DNA of 64,000 bases from Lasiosphaeris hirsuta (Eukaryota > Ascomycota > Sordariomycetes > Sordariales > Lasiosphaeriaceae), in contig JAUKUA010000007.1 of assembly GCA_030549175.1 (NCBI GenBank), forward strand, positions 2,418,001 through 2,482,000, written 5' to 3'. The notes under the pieces were generated by a model, which saw nothing but the letters and a program-made list of their open reading frames with translations, did not search any database and was not told the origin of the DNA. Below are positions 46,593 to 57,313 of the stretch, in pieces. How positions within the stretch are numbered: the stretch's first letter is position 1; the number at the start of each line of letters is the position of its first letter. Made by a program: the position numbers and the translations under genes.

Positions 46593-48914
46593 TCACCTTG
46601 ATGTCCTTTCCCCAATCCTCAGCCGTTTCTTGCAGTCCTCACAATACCATTTCGCTGCATCGCTGTTAGTATATCGAACACTCACGACATCTCGGAAAAC
46701 GGATTGCTCACCCTTTCCCTTCGGCGCTACCTCTAGCCCTACGCACTCCAGGTGGAACCACTCGCGCGGACACCCTTCGGCATCACATCCTACCATCTCC
46801 CCGTAGCTGACCTGGTTGCAAAAGCAGTAACGTGGCTCGTCTCCATCACCCTCGTCGTCGTCGTCCTGCGGCTGTGCCCCCTTGTTGCCGCTGCTGTGGT
46901 TATTCCCCCGCGCATCCTCCCGGTTTACGGGGGCCATGGCGGCAACTGAGGGAGGTATGGATGCAACTTGGACCGTTACGAGGGCTGCTGCCGCAGCGGA
47001 AATCGAGGCTCCCTTCTTGTGGCTGCGTTTCGCAGTTGCGGCGGCCGTTGTCGTCGCTGTCGTTGTTGTGGCCGCCGTGGCTGCCGGGCCACTGGTACCA
47101 CTCTCTGCGTTTCGTGATGGGCGTGACCGAGGGTTGGAGGCGGCCTGTGCCTCCGCAAAGGTCGCGAGGGCGGGCGTCGATGGTTTGCTAGCCCTGCCGC
47201 TCTTTGTTTTGACTGTAGCTGTTGGTGTAGGTGGCAGAATCGGTGTTGCCGAGTCTCTTTTTGCTGGCTCTTCAATGGTTTTTGCTATGGTTTCTTTCTT
47301 ACCACCATTCGGCATCTGTTCGGGCGGGGGAGGCGGTGCCTCGACCTCAGGCTTGACAGGCTCCGGTTTGCTCGGCAAGGCGGTGATGATTTCTTTTGGG
47401 ACTTTGATGTCTGTATTCGGTTTCGCCCCGTTGCTCTGTACGGCTGGCTCAGGTATGCTGGGCGGGGCTCCGTTCGGCTTGTTTGAGGCGGCTGACGGAG
47501 GTCGCTGCCGTGCGCTTTCCGTATTCGACTGGGCCGAGTTTTGGCGTGCGCGAGATGAAGCCGGGCGAGGAATTGTAGGAAGTGGGACTGGGGAGCTTCG
47601 TCCGATTTTGACGCTGTCTGGAAACGTTCCCACGAGTGGTGAAGACACGACAGAGGGGGACATGGCGGCCGTAGTTCTACTGTACAGGGGATCAGCAATG
47701 CTACAAACATGATACTAAGCCAACTAGGGCGAGACAGACCTCTTCTTTACTTGGTTGCTTGATGTTGGGAGAGCCTTGCGCTTCTTACTGCCGTTCTCGG
47801 GCGCGGGTGTCTCCCTTGGGCTCGTTGTTTTTGTCTTTGGGGCATTTCCACCGAACACGCTGCTCAGTGCACGCTCCATAGGAGCGCCCCCATTTGTCTT
47901 GTTGTTGTCAACCTTGCGCCGCTTTGAAGGGGCGCTTGCCGTAGTTGGCGCTGTTGTGGAAATGCCGAGGCCGACGGGGGCTGCCGCATCAGCGGGCGTT
48001 TTCCGCGATTTGTTGCCTTGAGACTTCTTGATCGTCTCTTGCGGCTTTCCGTCCGCTTCAGCTTCCGCGGCGTGTGCCTTCGAGTTCTTCTTTGCAGCTA
48101 ATGCTTGTTTCCGGTCGCTGCTGCGCGCGGCCGCCTCCTCGGCCAGCTGTTGGGCCGCGGCCGACAGTGTAGCGGCGCCCTCCCGCCGCGATCGCTCAGC
48201 CTGCGCATTGCTGGCCTTGGACGTCCTATTGTCTGCATATGCCCAGTGTGTAGTGCTACCCCATTTGGCCTCCTCGCTGAACTCGCCCTCAAGGTGTGGC
48301 CAAATTTCTTCAATCCGACCAAGCTGTTTCTGCAGAGCGTCATTAGCAGTAGAAATGACATGATTTTTCTCCTCTAATGACACTAGCATCTCTTGTATTT
48401 TAAAGGCGGTCTGTCTGAAAAGCTGCCGGCGAGGCAAGTTGCTTGGATCGAACAGGGCAGCATGGACCGAGCCATCGTTGGACGGCACCGCATGAGGGTT
48501 GGTATTCCGAGCGGCTCCCGAGCTGCTATTCTGGGCGCTCATGGGCGCTGATGCTGGCGCGATGCTGCTGGATGCGTCATTGAGCGATCGGGCAGGATCT
48601 GGAATAGGGGCTCTGCGGGCGGCGTCAAGAAGCTGGAAGAGGGCGGCTTCGGGGGCAAAAATCTTAGCGTCGACCTCTTTCAGCAGCGTAAAGTGCCGGA
48701 CGAGTTCCTTGGGGAGGGCAGTGATGGCGTCTGCAAAGTGTGTGACGGCTGGGAAGATTTCGATGGGCTGTTCCTGTATAGGGCCGCTCGCGAACGAATT
48801 GCCGCGATTGAGTGAAGAGGTGCGCGGTGGGTTGGTTCGCGTCTGGCGCACCGGCTGGGCTCTGCGATTCGAGCTCGCCGAGCCTTCCGGCATGGGCGGT
48901 TTCGCTGTCTTCAT
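46593..48914 (-). CDS. ING-family PHD-finger chromatin protein
   Basis: Likely a histone H3K4me3-reading subunit of a histone acetyltransferase or deacetylase complex (yeast relatives Pho23, Yng1, Yng2). Exons 48914-47740, 47679-46712 and 46654-46593 join in phase to 734 aa. The N-terminal ING domain has two helical parts: [23 protein letters not shown] near residue 65 and [21 protein letters not shown] near residue 185. A long Lys/Ala/Ser-rich disordered middle follows. The C-terminal PHD finger reads [20 protein letters not shown], then [11 protein letters not shown], then [10 protein letters not shown]: a complete C4HC3 set with the ING-type aromatic positions. Intron 1 has an unusual GTCTGT donor and a CAG/TAG tandem acceptor. 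Intron 2 is 57 nt and stop-free in frame, with a perfect TACTAAC branch. Length and domain spacing suggest a Pho23-like member, but I am not certain which ING paralogue it is. Confidence 0.88.
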
Positions 48915-49778
48915 GGTCGGGCTCGTGGAGGACAGAGGGTGGGTGCGTCGAGTGCAGGGGAAGGCTTGTTTGGGGATGTGGTGTCGAGACTCTGCGAGAG
49001 AAGAAGGGGGGTGGAGAGGCGAGTTCGTCGAGCTCGGTTCTCGCTCTGGCGCTTTGCTCCAGGGCTGTTGAAGCGGTCGCTTGGCGCGAGACCAGGGGCT
49101 CTTGGGGAGAAACCCACAGAATTAAAAAAGAGGGGTGGCAGACGCGGGAGTCAAATCATGGCTGCAGACTGGCGTCGTCGAGAACAATAGTCGCAAGGAA
49201 ACAACCTATCCAGCAGAGTGTCGGCTCAGGTACAGAAAAATGGGTGGGTGAGCTGAGGCGAGCGGCGCGGAGAGCGAACTGGCCGCCAACTGTTGCCCTT
49301 CTGCCGCCCAGGCGGCACTCAGCAGCATCCAGTGCCCGCCCACACATTGGTTCGGCCTAAATTTCTGAACCCTCCGATACGTCACAAACCGCGATAAGAT
49401 AAGGATCGCGCGACTGAGGCTGGGCGCGACTCGCTCGTTCTCGTCCCTTTGCTCTGCGCTTCACGCACCTTCATATTGCAGGATAGTTAACCGTACTTTT
49501 CACACCAATGCTATTGTTTGCAGTTTTGGGACCAAAACGGACCGAAACGGGCCGATAAAAAGAAACCATCCACCATCTTTGATTTGATTCAGCTGACAGC
49601 TAGCAGCCACTCGACCTTGACATCAGATGAAAAGATGAAATATCTAACGCGTGATCCATCATCAACTCAAGAGGTTCCCAGAGATACATTGCCCGCTTAA
49701 CGCCTTGCCCTGCTTCTAACAATCCAGGAGCTATGTTTACGGCATCGCTCTACCACCCTCTGCTCATGACTTTAGCCT
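48915..49778. other. Intergenic: ING gene upstream region
   Basis: About 860 bp holding the ING gene promoter and the 3' flank of the cis-prenyltransferase gene. No repeat or gene seen. Confidence 0.5.
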
Positions 49779-50971
49779 TCATGCCTCTTTCACTCGCACC
49801 ACTCGCCGTCTCGGCTTCTCATCTTGCTCCCGTTGCTTCTGCCTCCGCTGCCACTCCAGCAGCACTGGGAGGAAGTGCCATAAATCAAATTCTGGCCAGA
49901 AACACTTCAGAAAAAATATGTGCGTGTCTTGGTGACACTGCCAGAGCATGAAGTCGCTGAGCCGCTCGACGCCACTTGTCCTGACAAAAAGATCCAGCGG
50001 AGGACAGCCCGCGGTGTATAAGTGGTTGTCAATAGTCTCGGCAGTTATATTCTCGGCATTTGGGTAGATGGTGACGTTTTGCCCAGCGCCAGACTTCAAT
50101 TGGGGCGAATCGGGGTGTAGCGTTGCGGACGAGGAAGAGATTGACTCGGTGTCATCAAATCGGGATTCAGGGGGGGACGGCGACGATTCTCGAATTGACG
50201 ACAGCGACTCAGTGTTGTCTCCTTGTTTGGACAGGATCTTTTGCGTAATGCGGCTCTGCGAGAAAGGGGTGCTGTGCGGACGGGGAGTCGTCGAGTACTC
50301 TTCTACCGTAGACCTGATGGCTGTGGTGATTTCTTCCCTTGACGTGTAGGGGAAACAAATGTTCAGAATAGCCCTGAGAAACTGGTTAGCATGTGTGGTA
50401 CGAAACACGAATACGGCCTGCGCTCACGTCTTGTTGTGCTTGGTCGTGGCAACGGCTCGGTCAACAACCTCGAGAACATCAGCGCTCATGAGATCCCGCT
50501 GCCCGAGCACACGAACACTAGCGCCATATCGCTCGAGAAGTTCCCCGTGCTGTATTAATTGTTCCAGCTTCATCTTGGCGAGCTGCATTAGCCCGTCAAC
50601 TTCGTATTTGGGACGGTTGAAGTTCTCGATGCTGAAAGCATAGACAGTGACGACTTTGACGCCGCACTTGTAGCATATTTCCAGCACCTATGCGGTTGCA
50701 TTAGCTAGTGCACTCCCATAACTATCGGGTAGTAGCCGCAGGCGCGTACCCTAGCAAGAGCCTCAAATCCGAGGTGGTGGCCTTCAATTGTCTCGATCTT
50801 ATGGCTCCGCGCATATCTGCGATTGCCATCCATCTCAAAGGCGACATGACGGGGGATCGGACCTTGAGTCAAGGCGCCAATGAGGGCCTCGCGGAGTCGA
50901 CAGAGTGCCCATTCTGCGGGAGGCGAGTTCAAAAACCATTTGCGGATCCGAGAAAGGTAGAGGTCCGACAT
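49779..50971 (-). CDS. RER2: cis-Prenyltransferase (dehydrodolichyl diphosphate synthase)
   Basis: Adds isopentenyl units to farnesyl diphosphate to make the polyprenyl precursor of dolichol at the ER. Exons 50971-50750, 50687-50428 and 50373-49779 join in phase to 358 aa. The ATG at 50971 is the first in frame. Conserved regions are present: [14 protein letters not shown] with the catalytic-site Asp at residue 48, [24 protein letters not shown], and [20 protein letters not shown], which binds the diphosphate. Between the [11 protein letters not shown] block and [13 protein letters not shown] lies an insert of about 70 Ser/Pro-rich residues, absent from bacterial enzymes. Rer2 or Srt1 are the yeast names; which of the two it matches is not resolved by sight. 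Diverges from the rhomboid-like gene. Confidence 0.93.
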
Positions 50972-51627
50972 TCTGACCGACAACACCGTGTCTGTAGATG
51001 ACGCGCGTCGGACGGTGTCGAGTGTGGGATCGGGATGCTTCGAATTTAGGGAGGGGCAGAGGCTTGGAGAGTCGTTATTATATATCGGCCATGGTCGGAT
51101 GCTTGTCGACGGTGAGGGTGTCGGGGAGCCAGATAAGCCAAATAAGTTGCTTCCTGCAGGGAGATTGTTCCGCTGGAGCTTGGTATGCGGAACCAGGAAT
51201 TACGATAGTTGACCCACTTTTCCCGGCCCTTGACAGATGTCATCGCGGCGGGCCCAGGAACCGATTGCATGTGGCTACGTTCGCCATATCGCTTGCCGCG
51301 TTTGGGACACGCAGGCACTGCCCAGAGCGCCCGACCCCCGGCCAATAACCGGCTTCGTCAATATCGTGGTTGCGGGCCTCATTTTTGCTGCAGACTTCTT
51401 TGGGGCCAACTTCTACCGTGTGCCTTCTCTGCTCCAACACAACCACTCGTGCCACAAAACATCGCGCTGAGATATCGAGGACGGGGAAACTGCTCAGCGA
51501 TCAGCAAAACCCGCAGTCGCCTCCGCCTCCTTCTCCTCGTGTCGACCCGTCATCCCGTTTGTCACCCCCACCTCCCGCTCCATCCCCGGAAAATGTTGCG
51601 ATAGCGATTGCTGGTCAAGACACAACC
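50972..51627. other. Divergent intergenic region (cis-prenyltransferase / rhomboid-like)
   Basis: About 650 bp carrying both promoters. The last 150 bp before 51628 is C/T-rich, a likely leader. No other feature seen. Confidence 0.5.
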
Positions 51628-52501
51628 ATGTCGTTTACAAATGCGCCCGTTACGCGCACCCTAGTGCTTGGCCTCGTGACATTCTCCATCACAGCCAGTC
51701 TCTTTGACGTCAAGCACTACTTTTACATCTCTATTGGTACGCACATATGGCGATACCGCCAGCTATGGCGCATCTTCACATACCAGCTGTGCTATACCAA
51801 CTCGTCCGAGGTCCTTTTTTCTGCCATGGCGCTGTATAACATGAGGGCCATCGAACAACTCTGGGGTTCGAGGAAATATGCTGCAGGTATCCTACCCGTT
51901 GTATTGTCAACAGTTGCTAACGAGCAAATAGTCCTTTGTCGTTGTTACTAGTCTCTTGACTGCGGTTATCACCCCTCTCCTGCTGACGGTATTCCTCCGG
52001 CCTCTGTCTTTCGGAGTATTTGACTTCCTGCCTGCAGGTCCTACACCCATCCTCTTTGCCATAGTAGCCCAGTATCATGCCATTGTCCCGCACACCTACA
52101 AATACAAGGTGGCACTGTCCACAGGCGCGCCGGCAACCCTCGAATCGGCCGGCCTCACCTTCTCGGACAAGTCGGCTCGCTATCTCATAGCGTTCCAGGT
52201 CGCACTATTCCAGTGGCCTGGGTCCCTCCTCGGCGCCGCAGTGGGCTGGGTGGTCGGCTATCTCTGGCGCAATGAGATGTTACCGGGAGCACTAACACAA
52301 TGGCGAGTACCGGGGTGGGTGGTTGGGATCCGGATTCAAAAGAGAAGCGGAGAATTTGAAGGCCTGCAACGACGCCTGGAGGGTGAGAGCGGTTCATCGA
52401 CGGGAACGACGTCTGGGGTCCAGACAACGGCTGAGGGCGAGCCTAATCGGAGGCGAACAATGGGACAGCAGCTGATGGATGAGGTCAGGGGCGCATTCTA
52501 G
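51628..52501 (+). CDS. Rhomboid-like ER/Golgi membrane protein (UBAC2/DscB type)
   Basis: Multi-pass membrane protein resembling rhomboid pseudoproteases such as UBAC2 and Dsc2/DscB, which serve in the Golgi Dsc ubiquitin ligase and ER quality control. Exons 51628-51882 and 51932-52501 give 274 aa. Features include LVLGLVTFSITASLFD, IWRYRQLWRIFTYQLCYTNS (a derlin/rhomboid-like W-R box), NMRAIEQLWGSRKYA and later hydrophobic segments. No Ser-His catalytic dyad is evident. A canonical UBA domain is not seen; the protein ends LMDEVRGAF. The intron is notable: using the GT donor in CAG/GTATCC breaks the frame, whereas a GC donor four bases earlier (GCT/GCAGGT) restores KYA-SFVVVTSLL. A sequence error of one base is the alternative explanation. 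Confidence 0.82.
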
Positions 52502-53798
52502 TATGATGGTGGGCAGCGGGGCTAACGACAAGGAGTTTTGTCGCCGTACCTACGTGTTTCGTGAGTTGTTAAAATGTATTTAACTAGAATCGAACAGCTC
52601 CAGATGTAGGATATTGCGAATACAACGGCGTATTGGAAATCACAACATTACGAGAGGTACTAATTCAACAACGAGAGAATAGAGACCGGCCTTCTTCCTC
52701 CTACCGGACATACCTGGTATTAAGATAGGGTCAAAATCCAGTTACCGACTTTTGCAGCGCCGTTGATAGTGGGGAGACCAAACCAGTACACTCTGGACGC
52801 TTTGGAAGTTGACAATGGTATTAGTGTGGGCAATCATCTTGAAGTCAGGCTGATGTCAGCTTCTTTGAGGAAACCGTCACTATAATTGTCATCAAGTTTG
52901 GAATCAACGCTACTCCTAGGTTATGAAAACAAATGCTGTCGACGCTTCTAAGCAGACAGACACGTACACAAGGGTTTTCTTTTACATCAGGGTCAAGGCC
53001 TTTTCTGGTGAAATCTGATGAACGGGGATCCCAATCTTCAATTATTGTCGCATTCCGTGCGATAAGGTGAATCTGGCGTCTAAAAATACGGCTCAAGTCC
53101 CGAGGCGCCAAGAGGAGGGACCGCTAGGGCCGAAGCGCTCATTGGAGCGTACAGGGGCAGTTGCACCCCAGTTGCAGGCTTAGCCTGCGCTTGAGGGGAG
53201 TGACTTCCTCTCCGTTTTGGGGCGTGATGGCCTGGCGTCCATCCTGGTAAGGGGGGGTCACCTAGTTAGGCCACTGGCCTCCCGCACTTTTCGTTCGCTC
53301 CCCCGTCCATATTGCGCTGTATCCACCGTCATGCGACCAGCCGCGCCCTTCTTTGTCTCCTACTCCTGAATGAGCTCATGCTGCGTCGCCTCTTGACCTG
53401 CTGAAAACCCATACCACCACCACTCGACGAGTCTTTTTGGATTTGGCTCTTTGGATTCATTCACTCCTTCGGTGACCAACTGACAAAGCCCCCGTGACTC
53501 TCCACTTGTGTCGCAGCCCAACGTCTTGCTTGCTTATCCTCCGGACGAATTTGTCGCAGTCAAATCGATCAGCGCCAACACAGCAAAACCCTTACCCCGT
53601 ATTTATTAGCAATACTCGACTTTCCGGTTTGCGATATCCCGCGCATGGCTTCATAATTTGCGTTTTGCCTGTGTGCTATCGGAGCGAGGCGCTAGGGGCC
53701 AAGGAAAGGGGGAGGGCATTTTGGATCTGCCAACATATTTATTGGATGATGTCTTGGACGACGACTATTAGCACGGACGCTACTCTACGACTCACACA
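52502..53798. other. Intergenic: UDS1 upstream region
   Basis: 1.3 kb between two genes on the + strand. The part from about 53300 is C/T-rich and probably UDS1 leader. No supported gene; a short frame at 52845-53111 on the minus strand lacks features. Confidence 0.5.
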
Positions 53799-56600
53799 AT
53801 GAACGGGGCCGCGACCCGGAGGGGGAATGCCCTTGGTCAAGGGAGGCAGCCTCCTGGCTCTGTGCATATCGGGCCCAACGGCAAGGCACTGGTCGAGGGC
53901 TACAGGAAAGATGTCCTGAGCGGATTCGAGACCGACAAGCCGCGTTACAATCCGGTACGATTCTTGCACTATGAGCCCCTCCCTAATACACATCTGACTG
54001 ACCAAACAACCCCGTCCTGCAGCTGAATACCGAACGCCCAGAGAGCTCGCCTCTGGTTGATTTGAAGGATCCCATACAAGTTCACTTACTCACCGAGACC
54101 GCGCTATCTGACAGCAAGGGATATGAAATCCTGTCTCAGGAAGAGGTGGACGAGATTAAAAAACAAATACAGTCCTTGACGATGCGGATCGAGCAAGCCA
54201 GGACGAACTTGGCCATTCAGTCAAAATACAGGGACGCTGCCATATCCATGGCCAAGCTGTACTCACCTTCAAAACCCGAGGGCAAGCGGCGAAGCTTACT
54301 TGGGAACCGCATGAGCGACTCAGCAAAGGAGGCAGAGATGGAAAAACAAGCAAGTGAGCGGCGCTGCGAGGAGCTCGCAACTGAATTGTTCACTTTGGAA
54401 AAGCGCTTAATGGAGCCACAGCGACAGTTGTTGCAGCACACGGCCGGTATCTTGCAAATGACACACCGGGCCTCTGCGAAGAAGTCCGGGCAGCTCGCGG
54501 CCGGACAACCAATGCCCAACGGCATCCCCGGGAGCCCCGAGAGCCTTTATACTTACACCAATGCACGAAACAGTCTCGAGGTATCCAACGATGACGTTGA
54601 CTTTGACGATAGGAGTCTCTACCTTCCACTCGAGAAAATGAACGGGCAGGCTAGCCGCCCCCGCAAAAACACAATTGAGATTCCTGTCAAGTCTCCGATA
54701 CGGGAGCAGACAAATCAGTTGCGTGAAGAGATGGAGCGTCTCAAGGAGGAGAATGCGCGGCTCAAGGCGGCGGAGCAAAGGGCTGGTGCCGAGGCAGAAG
54801 CTCTTCGGAACCAGAACACGGGACAGGAGGATATCATCTCGGAGACAGAAAAGAGACTAGCGGTTTTGAATAATAGGTTGAGGGAGGTGATTATTGCATT
54901 TAACCCCGCCAAGAATGCCGGGTTCAGTAATCCCATGGGTGCAGCGGGTTCGGGAGAAACGCTCGACAGCCAGCTGGAGTACTTGGAGAATGCTCTCGTC
55001 ACCGCGAACAAAGAGCAAGGCTCGCTTGCAGCAGGCATTTCGAAGGATATCGAAACGGCCGCCCAAACGGCCGCCCAGGCGGCAGAAAGAGAACTCGCAC
55101 AAGCCGAAGGACGAGTTGAGGGCCTGATCGGCCAACTTCAGGATTTATTCTCACAGTCGAACATTGGCGTGCAGCTACCTCCGGAGCCTACTGAAGACAC
55201 GCTCAGCGGTCAACTAGACTACGTTGAAAATGCACTCAGATCGGTCGGGTTAGAGCTGGAGCGAACCACGGAACTCTCATCTTCCGCCATAGCAACGAAG
55301 CAGAATAGCGAACAGGTTGAGGCTGTCCTCGCTGGCCTGTGGGATATTATCCAAACCGGTCTCGCCGAGGCCCAAGAGCAAAAGGCCACCCGCAGGAAGA
55401 TGCGAGCTGAGAAGGGCCTAGAGCCCGACGAGGAGGACATAGAAATGGACGAGCCCATCGATCTGAGCGAGCCGTATTCGTTACAGGGCTTCTCTGCCAA
55501 GGTCCAATGGCTTTTCACGCAGGCGACAAACCTTAAGGAACAAAAGGGCGTTCTCCAGCGACAGATCAAACAGCAGCGCGAGCTAAACAATAAGAGTGGG
55601 TCCGAAAAGGACCAGGAACTCAAAATGAAGATGGACGAACTCGCGAAGCTACAAGTCCTACTCGAGGCTAGCAAGAGGGCAGCCTTAGATTCAGAGGAAA
55701 GGCTTGCCCAAGCACTTAGCGACCTGGACACATTGCAACGCACGAACGCAGCCAACGACTCCGCATCCACGAGAGCAATCCAGGAGCAACTCAATGAGCG
55801 CACCGCGCAGCTCGCCGCCCTTGAAGCGAGCTACCAAGAAGCGCAGATGAGCTTCCAGTCGACGCAAGAGCAGATCACGGACGCAGAGGCGGCCGCCGCC
55901 GCGTTGCAGAAGAACGTCGAGGACCGCGACGATGAGATTGACCGCATGAACATGATGGTCATTGAGCTTAAGACGGAGGTGGCCATCGCGAAGGCGGAAC
56001 TCGACGGCGCCTACGGATCGCGCAAGCAGCGCGCTGCCGAGGCCGCCGCGCTGTCCAAGTCGTCCGAAACGGCCGAGCTGACGGCGCAGGTGGCAAAGCT
56101 TAAGGAGGAGCTTGCCAGTACTCTACGCGAGTTTGAAGAGATGACGAAGGAGTCGGTCGCAGCTGAGCGCGAGAGGCTTGAGCTGGAAGGAAAGCTTGAT
56201 GATGCCATGGCGGCGCAGGCGAGACTGGAGGCCGAGATGAATGGGGTCAGGGCGAGGCTAGAGGCCGAGATTGGGCGGCTCCAGGAGCAGCTGGATGCTG
56301 AGAGGTTGAAAGTCCCGCCGAGCCCAGCTGGTGGGATGGGGGCAGGCCCAAGGGCGGGAGCAAGCATGCTGAGCGAGCAGTTCAGGGCGACCATGAAGGA
56401 GGAGAGGAAGAAGTTCCAGGAAGAGCTAAGGGTGATTTTTGTTCCCCATCATGATTGTGCTGGTGTTGCGATGCTAATTATTGTCATCTCTTCAGGAGGA
56501 ACAAGCCAAACGCAGACGACTTGAGGACGAACTCAGGGCCGCGAGGAAGAACCCTGGTGGTGTGGGAAGGAGTCCGCTGGGCCCACTCAGTCCGAGGTGA
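53799..56600 (+). CDS. UDS1: Uds1-type septation-associated coiled-coil protein
   Basis: Three exons, 53799-53954, 54023-56431 and 56496-56600, join in phase 0 to 889 aa. After a short N-terminus the Uds1 (up-regulated during septation) domain covers about residues 65-190, recognised from GYEILSQEEVDEIKKQIQSL, then ARTNLAIQSKYRDAAISMAKL, then ELFTLEKRLMEPQRQLLQHTAGILQMTH. From about residue 220 to 800 the protein is nearly continuous coiled coil with heptad-like Leu/Ala spacing (QLREEMERLKEENARLKAAEQ). The C-terminus after exon 3 is basic and ends in GPLSPR. A cytoskeletal or septum-associated scaffold role is known only by family name and inferred here. Convergent with YSH1. Confidence 0.88.
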
Positions 56601-57313
56601 TACCATTACCTTGACTAACACGAAACCTGAAAAGTCTTTTGGATGATTGATGGGAAATGGGACTGGGGATGGATTGGAGGGGATAATTGGAATTAGCGGT
56701 ATAGGTAATGTGTTTCTTGTTTTGTTGATGACGAGAGTTTATTTATGGCCGGGATCAAGGGATGTGAAGAGCGGGGGTTGTACAGACTATTCATTTCTTG
56801 GGCATGGTGTTTCGTTTGATTCTGGATTCTGTTTGGACATTGGGTGTTCTTGTACAAGTTCTTGATTCTGGGAGCTTTATAACGTTTACGGGCGGAAGAG
56901 GTAGCATGCGAGGGAGTCAGTTTTTTAGCATATTGTGTTGTTCGGCCTTCGGTTTTGAGGAGAGTGTCGGAACATTTTTATACGTGTGGCGGACGCATGT
57001 CGCATTTGCTTTTGGGGTTAGAAAGATAGGGCCACATTATTGCATTGCCTTAGGCGTTGTAAGCCAATCCGTTTTACCTGTTTCATTTACCAGTTTGGCG
57101 ATGATATGACTCTAGCAGTGTGAATAACCTAGACTATAAGTGGGTCTCCCTACAGATTCTACCTGCCCTACAAGACACAAGTTGAGCAGATAAACAAGCC
57201 CTCCCTGTCCAGCCCTTGCAACAACAACAACAACAACAACAAAAAAAAAAACGCCTATAGTATCCACCGTCCTCCTTCCTTCACAACCAGTCCGGGCCCC
57301 CTTCGTTCAACTA
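56601..57313. other. Convergent 3' spacer (UDS1 / YSH1)
   Basis: About 710 bp between two 3' ends, T/G-rich on the + strand in its first half. A (CAA)n tract followed by an A run lies at 57219-57251. Confidence 0.5.
57219..57251. repeat. (CAA)n tract followed by poly-A
   Basis: About seven CAA units run directly into eleven A; lies about 60 bp from the YSH1 stop codon. Confidence 0.85.
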
